DNA of 64,000 nucleotides from contig JAACJM010000081.1 of assembly GCA_013368315.1 (NCBI GenBank), positions 62,001 through 126,000 on the forward strand. The letters run 5' to 3'. A program made the position numbers and the translations under genes. Below are positions 55,648-64,000 of the stretch, piece after piece. Positions within the stretch are counted from its first letter, which is position 1; every line of letters starts with the position of its first letter. The stretch comes from Tetrapyrgos nigripes. Its lineage: Eukaryota > Basidiomycota > Agaricomycetes > Agaricales > Campanellaceae. Below the pieces are notes generated by a model that saw nothing but the letters and a program-made list of their open reading frames with translations, had not been told where the DNA came from and searched no databases.

Positions 55648-56169
55648 ATGCCAGACACACAGTCTCATCCAATGTTAATCCTTGGATGGTGCAGATGCCA
55701 TCTGTCAGTTGAGCTGGTCCATCACCCTGAGGCCTCAGTGGCAGATGGACAATGGATCAGCCAATCTGCTAGGAGCCCTAGTGTAAAGAACTCAGCCTCA
55801 TTCTTCAGCCTTGTAACTCTTGATGGATCTGGTTTTTACTCGCAGTCTCATTCTCATTCCACATCCACTGCAATGTCTCTGTCCCCCACTTCTGTGTCAT
55901 TATCTCTGACCACTCTCTTACCTTCACCTTCTACTACCGCTGTGGACACAGACACCAGTGGGGTTAATGGCAGTGCTGGTGATGGTGGTCACTGTGGTGT
56001 CAATGGTACTGGTGTGGTTAATAGCACTGGCACCAACTCCAGCACTGGTGACACCCTAGACTCCCCCATACCCATGTCCCTGTCTGATGAGTACAACTTT
56101 GACTTCTCAGTTCTCCTCCACCACCACCATGAGAACAAGAACAGGGGCAGGGACACCAAAGAGTCCTAG
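55648..56169 (+). CDS. Unknown Ser/Thr/Gly-rich polypeptide
   Basis: A 173-codon frame from ATG 55648 to TAG 56167-56169. The second half is low complexity (repeated GVNGS, TGTNSSTG) and ends HHHHENKNRGRD. No signal peptide or domain is recognised. It lies just upstream of the hAT start on the other strand and may be a transposon accessory frame or chance. An 18-G run follows at 56174-56191. Confidence 0.25.
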   Translation: MPDTQSHPMLILGWCRCHLSVELVHHPEASVADGQWISQSARSPSVKNSASFFSLVTLDGSGFYSQSHSHSTSTAMSLSPTSVSLSLTTLLPSPSTTAVDTDTSGVNGSAGDGGHCGVNGTGVVNSTGTNSSTGDTLDSPIPMSLSDEYNFDFSVLLHHHHENKNRGRDTKES

Positions 56170-56173
56170 TCTT

Positions 56174-56191
56174 GGGGGGGGGGGGGGGGGG
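56174..56191. repeat. G18 homopolymer
   Basis: Eighteen consecutive G on the plus strand, a likely site of length error and a potential G-quadruplex former. Confidence 0.8.
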
Positions 56192-57465
56192 CTACAAAAT
56201 CAAACGAGTCAAAGGCTTGGACAGGCAAGAAGTTGATTTGAGAATGGCTAGTCAGGTTTATTTGGTGTAGACAAGGGTGAGGGTGCAGGATTTTGTGGTG
56301 AGTGTTTGTTTGTTTTTTTCCCTTAGGTTTTTCTGAGGTTTTTTGTTTTTGTTTTACTTATGGGGAAATGTTCCCCTCCTCATTTCTTCCTGTCCCCTGT
56401 CCCCATTCCCCCTCCTTCCATTCCTATTCCATTCTTGCACCTCCAATCCATTGAATGACGAAGAAGTCTGGCAAGGCAGGTGGGTGCCTTTGCCTATCCA
56501 CATCTTTTAGGTCACTGACACGTGTCGCAAAGATGTTGCGTCCCTTTGTTCCTTTTCCAAATCCCAATACAGAATTACCAACGACAAACAGCGAGACAGT
56601 TTTGAGCCAGTTCAAGGTATGTGACTCTTTGTATTTGGCTACACATTTATTGATTAGCGTGTAGACAGTCGGGTAAGTTGCGATCAACTTTGGGTTAGTT
56701 TTTCTCCTATCATCCCAGTGCATGTAGCTAACGAGCTCACAGTGACCATATATAGGGCAACGACCAGCTAGCACTCATTAAATGTGCTTATACCCATGTA
56801 TTCCTCTCAGGTCAAGGTGAGCTAGTGCTGTTTCTTTCCCTTCAGTGTAAAATTTACTCAGTCATTTAGGATCTTGGATGTGTTGGCCGGAGGGAGCTGT
56901 GGTGAGGGAGTGGAATTAGTGGTGGTTGTATTTACTGTGCAGTCTTCTGTAAACCTACATAGGTGTATGTAGTAGGTAATGCGAATAATACGGTTTCATT
57001 GGTCAAACGAACCTACGAATACTAGGAACAGATACCAATAAGGGAGCGCTAGTGTAGCTATAGCACACAGACCAGTGCATCACCCCCGCCAAAATGCGCA
57101 GCTCTATGCACAGATGAGCACTGTCTGCAGATGAAAATTATGAAGTTGATGATTTTAGGGAGGGAATGAACACATGGGGTATGGAGGGTGCTCGAGAAGA
57201 GACAGATATATATTGACACTGATTGTCTTGGCTACATATACTAATTGGTTTTCAAAATGTTTTCAAGATTCCCTGTGCCAACTGGTGTTATGCCGCTACT
57301 AAGCGCACGACTACATAGGTAGAGGAAGAGGCCAAAACGCTAAAATTTTTAAAAAGTTTTTAAAGAATGCATGGATGTAACCATTCCTATAATTGTTAAA
57401 AAGCCATGGATCAACCACAAAGCTAATGCTTGTTTAAAAACCCATTCTCGCATGGGAAATAGCTT
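56192..57465. other. No recognised gene; one unknown minus frame
   Basis: A 116-codon minus-strand frame (56774-56424; MLAGRCPIYGHCELVSYMHW at its start) has a normal amino-acid mix but no recognised domain, and I do not claim it as a gene. The rest is AT-rich without features. Confidence 0.3.
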
Positions 57466-57560
57466 TGGGACCACCCTACCGCTTTGGGCTGGAACCTCTT
57501 GGGACCGCAGGTCCACGCATTGGTAAGTGCCACTCATTCTAGACTCGGAATTATCGGAAT
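57466..57560 (+). repeat. Direct repeat, left copy
   Basis: GGGACCACCCTACCGCTTTG and TCTAGACTCGGAATTATCGG here correspond to GGACCACCATACCGTTTTGG and TCTAGACTCGGAATTATCGG at 58010-58100. The two copies flank the CACTA-type MITE at 57672-57921. Confidence 0.6.
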
Positions 57561-57671
57561 CTATCGGACCATCAGATATTCAGCCTCGTTACTCGTTTCC
57601 AATGTGGGGTGTCGGGGATCGGGATTCGGGATTCGCCGCTTTTAGAATTGCTGTGCTCTCGCTGTTCCCCT

Positions 57672-57921
57672 CACTGCGGGCGGCCATTGATATTTGCAGG
57701 CATTTTTGTTGGGACTTAAATTACGAATTTTTAGCATGATTTCTAGGCTGATAAGAGTCAAAGTATTTGCCAGTATTTGCCGCTGAAATGCCAGCTTTCC
57801 ATTCAAAGCTGGCATTTCAGTGACAAATACTTTGACTTTTATCAGCCTAGAAATTGTGCGAAATTTTTGTAATTTAAGTCCCAACAAAAATGCCTACAAA
57901 TATCAATGGCTGCCCGCAGTG
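57672..57921. mobile_element. CACTA-type foldback MITE, 250 bp, 3-bp duplication
   Basis: The ends CACTGCGGGC(G/A)GCCATTG and reverse complement, with CCT on both sides (57669-57671, 57922-57924). The arms of about 105 bp are nearly perfect reverse complements, with a small secondary hairpin in the centre around AAAGCTGGCATTTC. Same CACTG end style and duplication length as the MITE in the copia element, but a different sequence family. Confidence 0.85.
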
Positions 57922-58009
57922 CCTCAATCGACCATGCGTGATTGAGACTACCTTGCCTAAATATAATGTATTGCCTGCCCATAATTCTTCTTAGAGACGG
58001 AATTCTTGT

Positions 58010-58100
58010 TAGGACCACCATACCGTTTTGGGCTGGGACCACAGATCCACGTGTCGGTAATTGCCGTCAAGTCTAGACTCGGAATTATCGGAAATTCGGG
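58010..58100 (+). repeat. Direct repeat, right copy
   Basis: Second copy of the 57466-57560 repeat, also followed by a GCCGCTTT word as in the left copy near 57636. Confidence 0.6.
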
Positions 58101-59829
58101 ATTGCCGATGGGCTCTGCCGCTTTGGGTGCATTGCGCCCTGCGCCCTGCTCATTCGATAGTAATGCTGATGCATTGCAGCATAATGTATTACCAGATGTT
58201 CTCGAGAAAATCAATTTTGGACGCTACTGTTAAATATACGTGATGGTACCATTACTCTTAGGTCCGACTTGGCGCGTCGGGCATGTCGGGCATGTCAGGC
58301 TTGTACTAACCCTGCCCGCCCCCAGTCGCATTTGGACCGTGTTCCTTTCAATGCAGCCTATATTGAAAATATCTGATGCTCTAGGCACAATTAATTGAGA
58401 AGAAACATAAGTCTCCAGTTGACTAGGTGTATCAGGCTCTCCAATACCCCCCTTATACTTATGCCTGTAAGGAGGCCTGCCTTACTGCTCAATGAACAGG
58501 CTTTGGAAAGATAGCAGATAGATATGTGTGGTACTTAGTAGTAAGTCGAAGTTGACGCTACTGCACTTTTTTACTGACCTCGTACCTAAAGACAATTGTG
58601 GCTGAGAATAGTACCCTGGGTTTATCGCTGTCATAATCAGTACTAGCTGGTGGTCCTTGTACTATTCATGTATTCCACTTACAGAAGTAGCTTTTTGGAC
58701 AAAATGTTATACACGCCAAGTTGCCGCATGTCTCGTTGGGCGTTGATTCAATGATTATTCGCGATCTGTGCCATTTGTCTGCACTGGCTAGTGTCGCATT
58801 GTTATCCCAGGTCCCTCTTTAAGCTTGTATAATAGGCCACAGTACTCACCTCGAACATAAATATGAGTCTTTATTCGAAGTGTGAGTAAAGGATGTGTGG
58901 CCTACCAAGTTATGTATATGTTTTTGTCTTTGCCTGGTGCACTTCTTGCAACAAAAGTGCTTTTGAGTGTCTATCAATCCCAAATGGGTGGATAATCGCT
59001 TGGTGGTGGCACAGGTACAGCTGAGCTATACCTAGAGCACACTTATTGAGAGCAAGTGAGGATATGTGCAACCTTGAAGACTACATAATATGGGTAATAT
59101 GGGTACATGTATGTATCAGCATCATAATCAAGTTAAATAATCATCAGCTAATATTGAAGCCCAGTGATAATTGGCAAGGAATTCTAAGCAAATCTGCCAG
59201 AATCTGGAGAAGTGACAAAACAAGAGCTGAAAATCCATGCAAATCTGCTGGAATCTGAGCCAATGAACTTGTATAGGGCCTATGCTAGTGAAGCTACCTT
59301 TTTGCTCACAATTAGTCCAAGCTACTGTAGTACTAATACCAGTAGTTGTCAGTCAGAAATTGTACCTTGAAGAGATTTTCTTTTCCACAACAAGTTGACC
59401 CAAACTCAACCTGGCTCAAATCAAATTGGTGACATGGTTCCTGCCCGCCCAATGCCTATTGTCTTTTATTCAAATTGGATCCCATATGCCAGCTCAGTAC
59501 ATGTCCACACCTGCTCTGGAGGATCCTAATATATGTGTTTCTCAGGAAATCCTTCCCCTAGACAGAGCAATGTGAAGTGGTGTATATGGTGTCAATATGC
59601 AGGTGGGTGCCACATTGACATGTTTTTTTTCTGCCAGAAGGACTTGTAACAAGCATTGTGACAGACAGATAGGTGGATTAATTCTGGGTTTACTGCAGTC
59701 TATAGTTTCTAACGTCTTCTTTTCTAATCTTTAGGGACTTGTATTCGCTGTACCTAGTAATACAACACATTTCACCAGAATCAGACAGATTTTTGTGGAT
59801 CAAGGCAGAAATTGAGGAACCATTTTTGG
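58101..59829. other. No recognisable gene
   Basis: AT-rich sequence. A repeated phrase GCAAATCTGC(C/T)(A/G)GAATCTG occurs twice near 59188 and 59240, and GGGCATGTC is doubled near 58278. No coding recognised. Confidence 0.4.
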
Positions 59830-60050
59830 AACAGTAGCTTAGTGATGTACTGATTTTTGCGTATTCTTGCAGATTTTTCCATATATTTCTGAGAGTCAAT
59901 TGAGAACTACAAAATTGTATAAATCAATGTCTACAGATGTGCTACAGATTTTCATGAATTTGAGTAGATTTCCAAGATACTTTATGCAACAAACTAGCTA
60001 TGGGCTAAGCTCTGACTCATTACATGTAACACTCCTGCCAGGTATAACAC
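59830..60050 (-). repeat. Dispersed repeat, copy 2
   Basis: Reverse complement of the 17920-18100 repeat with shared blocks CTTAGCCCATAGCTA, TCTTGGAAATCTAC and GGCAGGAGTGTTA(C/A)ATGTAA. Confidence 0.6.
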
Positions 60051-62307
60051 ACTGAGACACAGTAATTATATAAAATCCTAGGTTGTACCTTACAAGCTTG
60101 TTCATAAAAATCATTGGATAATCTTAAGGTTGCCTTTTTATAAAAGCCTGCCAAATAACCTACCAGCTACAACGCACATTCACCTGACTAGTTCTCTTGG
60201 CTGAGAGCTATGGACCTCAGTCCAGAGCTCTCCAAGCCTCCTCAGCTTGGCTTTTGGTTTGTAACTCAGCTTGGGACAGCCACTTTCCAAATCAAGCATT
60301 AAGGTCTATATCAGTAACACCTGGCCCACTGGTTTAGGACCGGGTACAGATAGCATAGCATATTTTTATTTCCACAAATATATCTCATTATAGGCCCTAT
60401 TCCTCAGCAAACCTCCAGTCTCTCCATCCTCTGCATCCTCTCTTCCATGAGGTCAAAATACTTCAGCAGTGTTGGCTCATCCCTCCTTGGATGAGTTTGA
60501 TGAGGCCAGGAATATTGGTGCCTGTATGGTATGCCATGTTCCATATGTAGATGTTGTATGCTGTTGAATGCTGGACATTAAGCATTGGAGCAGGAAAGTC
60601 AGCCAAGCAGATATAGAGAGGAAAGGATGAACGATGAATGAAAAGACACACCCATGACCATTATGCCCTGCAGTGCCAGCACACATCCATAGACCAGGTT
60701 TGCTAGGTCTCGATCTGATGAGGGAAAAGCTGCCAGACATCTACATGGTAAAAAAAGTCAGTATAAAAGCAATTCAAAGAAAGGAAGGAAAAAAAAAAAC
60801 AGAGAAAGGGATACTGTTACTCACCAATCCCCTTCACCCAAATCCTTCCTAACACATTTCCTCACTGCATCTGTAGCAGTCTTGAAACCACTCAACTCAT
60901 CACTGTCAACCCTTCACCCACTTCATCAACTCCCCTTCTCCAGGATTACTTCCCCAAATATGACCATGCCAGCAGACAAGGGACAGTGAGGGTTATTTGG
61001 GATGAGGGCACAAAAGATGTTCTGAAAGAGGTCAGGAGCCATATGAGTTTCAGTGGATAAGACACATAGTAGCACACACTATAAAAGTCAATGGCTATGT
61101 ATGGTCAAATGCTACAAACAAACCAGTGTTTTCAACTAGAGAGGTCCTCTATACATGTGGGTGTCCATTGTTATCCTTCATGGAAGCAGAAGAAGAGCAG
61201 AGTGGATGCCCAAGGGATACACTGGTGGTTCAACAATGATGATGCATCGAATTACTGTTGAACAGTAGATTCCCATGCATTTCCTAGGTGCTTAGCATGC
61301 ATCTTGAGGTTTGCTTTGACTCACGTATCTACAGTGTTTTCAGCCTCAGAGAAGTTCAGGATAGGCTTGAAATATGTATAAGAACTGCATGAATATTTTT
61401 GTCATTATTGTTTGAGTTATGTGCAATATACTTGCAAATTAATCCAGAATGGTCATAAAACAGTCAATCTGGGACATTCATCTTGAATTAGAGGTATGAG
61501 GTAGTGGTCTAAAAATCACCCAAAAATGGAGAAATGTTGTGATTGACATAGAAAAGAGTAATTATAGGGTATCCAGCTATATTACAGCCATCTGAAATTG
61601 GCAGAGCTTTAAAAGCACTTTGGGATGCAAAAACTGCAAAAAAGTGATCATCCAAAGACTCGAACACATACATTGCTTGCTAGACCCCCCTGCATATATT
61701 GTCACTTTGCACTAAGACCTAAAGCTGAGTCTATATACATGTAAAATTCTTATTTTGGAACTCTAGGTGTGATCTAAATGGTTCATCCAAGTCAGAAAGT
61801 ATCATACACTGTGAATGATTGTTGAATTAATGTTGAATTATGCATGTAGCAACTTGGCACCATTTTTTTTGGCCAGAAAGCAATCTCCAAGTGATTTGAT
61901 GCATAACTAATATATCTGCCATTGACTGGTACAGATTGTACACACCTGAGAACTTACAATGATGGCTACTTCTTCAGCCACAATTACTGCTGATCAAGTG
62001 CAAATTTACATTTGATACCTAAAATCCCTGGCCAAGAAATGATGGCACTGTTCCTCAAATTATGAGCATTCTCTGTATATAGGTGTATGACAAATTGGGT
62101 GATTCAAGGTGCTGAGCCCACCCAAGCACATACAAAGTAATCCTATGTTAAAGGGCTCTTTCAACATGTCAGGCATTATGTAGGATGCACCCATATGTAC
62201 AACAATGGTGCACAGAGCAAAGAAGGGATCATGCCTGACCCAACTGACACTCATGATGGATTTCCGATAAATTTGAGTTAAGACTCTCCTTGATGGTACC
62301 CTGATAT
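60051..62307. other. No recognisable gene
   Basis: Several short frames (for example minus 60740-60477) have no recognised domain. The region is CpG-poor and AT-rich, consistent with old repeat-derived sequence. Confidence 0.35.
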
Positions 62308-62640
62308 GTACCATTACTTACAGATGTACTAATGTAATTTGTTTAATAGTAGGGCAATATATATGGCAGCAATGGTAGGTGCACAAGGAGGGCAGAAATA
62401 TTTCCATGCACAGATTAGCCCAAGCCAAAGCACTTTCCAAATAATCTGGACCAGCATCCTTTCAGCAGACCCAACAGCAAGCTCAGTGGAGCTCATGTAC
62501 CATTACTTACTATTGTACTAATGCAATTTGTGCTATAATACCGTAGTAGGGCAATATATAGCAGAAATAGCAGGTGCAAGGAGAGCCGGTCCCAGCAGAA
62601 ACATTCCCATGGCATTTTCTGAATAACCTGAGCTATTTCC
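62308..62640 (+). repeat. Tandem duplication, period about 190 bp
   Basis: TACCATTACTTACAGATGTA at 62308 and TACCATTACTTACTATTGTA at 62498 start two similar units, each followed by TAGTAGGGCAATATATA and CAGCAG/CCATG-type blocks in the same order. Confidence 0.6.
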
Positions 62641-62948
62641 AAAAAATCTGATGCCAGCCTGATGCCAAGCTACCCCTACAATGGCATTCTCCAAGAGAGA
62701 CCATGCTGAAAAGGGCAGGTCACTTTGTAAGCTGCTCTAGTCATGTGTGGACAAGGTTCAACCATTGCTTTTTATAAAGGAGGTTCTAAGGTTACAACCA
62801 CGATATTTTGTAAAACTTTTATAAAAAAACTGTGTCTCAGCCTGGGTATAAGACTGCAGATTCAATTGTGACAATGCTTGCCATGATGAATACAGATGTC
62901 AGAGAGACAAGCAACAAATGTTACAGGTATAGCCAGAAAAATCTCACT

Positions 62949-64000
62949 TTATGTATGCAGCTGTGTCTCCTTGGCAAGGAGGAGCTTGACAATCTCCTTG
63001 CAATTGGGCCTTTGATGTACAAGTATCTGATGGGCTGCCCCATATTCAGCTGCCTGGAGGGCTGTCCCATATTTACCACCTGAAAGTGCTGTTTGAGTGT
63101 CATCTCCCTCTCTATCCAACCACATTCTCACCTTGAATGGTTGGGTCTGCCCCCTTGTCAAGCAGGAGCTTGACAATCTCCTTGTTTCCATTAGCTGAGA
63201 CTGCCTGAAGGGCTGTCCCATAATAACCACCTGAAAGTGCTCTTTGAATGTCATCTCTCTCTCTCTATCAAAACACATTCTCACCTTGAATGTTTGGGTC
63301 TGCCCCCTTGTCAAGCAGGAGCTGAACAATCTCCTTGTGTCCTCCATATGAGGTTGAAGCAGCCTGAATGGCTGTCCCATAATGACCACCTGAAGGTGCT
63401 CTTTGAGTGACATCTCCCTCTTTATCCAAATACATTCCCACCTTGAATGTTTGGGTCTGCCCCCTTGTCAAGCAGGAGCTCAACAATCTCCTTGTATCCT
63501 TCATATGAGGCTGCCTGAAGGGCAGTCCCATAATGACCACCTGAAAGTGCTCTTTGAGTGACATCTCCTTCATTCAAACACATGCTCACCTCGAATGTTT
63601 GGGTCTGCCCCCTTGTCAAATAGGAGCTGAACAAGCTCCTTGCGTAGATTATAAGGTGAGGCAAAAGAGTCATGAAGGACTGCTGCACAAAGGGCTGACC
63701 CATATTCACCACCTGAAAGTGCTTGGTGAGTGTCATCTCCTTCATCCAAATGCATTCTCACCTTGCATGTTTGGGTCTGCCCCCATGGCAAGAAGGAGCT
63801 CAATAATCTGCTTGAAACCTTGATATGAGGCTGCCTGAAGGGCTGTCCCATATTTACCACCTGAAAGTGCTCTCTGAGTGTCATCTCCCTCTTAATACAA
63901 ACACATTCTCACCTTGAATGTTTGGGTCTGCCCCCTTGTCAAGCAGGAGCTCAACAATCTCCTTGTGTCCTTGATATGAGGCTGCCTGAAGGGCTGTCCC
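62949..64000 (-). CDS. Ankyrin-repeat protein, 3' part (partial, continues past right edge)
   Basis: Seven minus-strand exons are visible: from the right edge to 63913, then 63860-63762, 63712-63590, 63540-63442, 63389-63285, 63230-63132, and the last 63079-62949 with TAA at its end. Introns are 49-54 nt with GTGAG-type donors and CTTTCAG or CTTCAG acceptors. Most exons are exactly 99 nt, start in the same phase and encode one 33-residue ankyrin repeat of the form GTALQAASYEGYKEIVELLL plus DKGADPNIQ. One exon has 24 extra bases, one has 6, and the last is diverged and lacks the GADPN turn. Ankyrin repeats bind proteins. In fungi such highly alike arrays often follow a NACHT/NLR nucleotide-binding domain, which would lie outside the window; that is conjecture. 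Confidence 0.75.

Noticed and set aside
56424..56774. 116-codon minus-strand frame as a gene
   Set aside because: No recognised domain, splice context or neighbour supports it; reported only as sequence content.
62949..64000. CRISPR-like regular spacing of ~150-bp repeats
   Set aside because: The units are protein-coding ankyrin exons with splice sites, and the genome is eukaryotic.

Overview
The window looks like a transposon-dense, probably heterochromatic stretch of a basidiomycete genome, most likely an Agaricomycete. The evidence is the 50-60-nt GT-AG introns, a DUF6533 membrane protein, a DUF6589 protein, a Plavaka-type transposase, a fungal chromovirus and a Ty1/copia element with a half-tRNA-type primer site. 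All assignments come from reading the sequence; no database search was run.

Layout. 1-6.5 kb: a gene fragment at the left edge and a cluster of TA-flanked, arm-to-arm palindromic elements, one nested in another, whose arms repeat the word CGAACT. 6.9-9 kb: a hAT-type non-autonomous element with perfect 8-bp target duplications, then a broken gene for a small secreted Thr-rich protein. 9.9-16.0 kb: a 6.06-kb element with 29-bp terminal inverted repeats carrying two convergent multi-exon genes, a complete RecQ-like helicase and a DUF6589 protein; this is the best candidate for a mobile system of interest. 16.2-16.7 kb: a hAT MITE. 18-26.7 kb: a decayed RNase H-bearing LINE, split by 4 kb of LTR-like direct repeats that themselves hold a 650-bp palindrome. 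27.06-34.14 kb: a recently inserted copia element with 285-bp LTRs, TATCT target duplication and a CACTA-type foldback MITE inside pol. 34.57-40.90 kb: a minus-strand gypsy chromovirus inserted in the first exon of a protein kinase gene. 43.5-45.2 kb: the clearest intact host-type gene, a six-exon DUF6533 seven-helix membrane protein. 45.3-56 kb: a hAT C-terminal fragment, a divergent pair (unknown minus-strand gene and Plavaka transposase, both broken), and a hAT N-terminal fragment that carries a second copy of the 16.2-kb MITE. 57.7 kb: a second CACTA-type foldback MITE. 58-62.9 kb: no recognisable gene, some repeats. 62.9-64 kb: the 3' end of an ankyrin-repeat gene built from tandem one-repeat exons.

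Themes. The young elements are broken mainly by nonsense codons that look like CGA-to-TGA changes, which fits deamination of methylated CpG. Older elements look CpG-poor by eye. Short MITEs sit inside the transposases of larger elements, giving a readable order of insertion. Four non-autonomous families can be tied to a transposase superfamily by their target duplications: TA (Tc1/mariner-like), 8 bp (hAT) and 3 bp with CACTG ends (CACTA-like).
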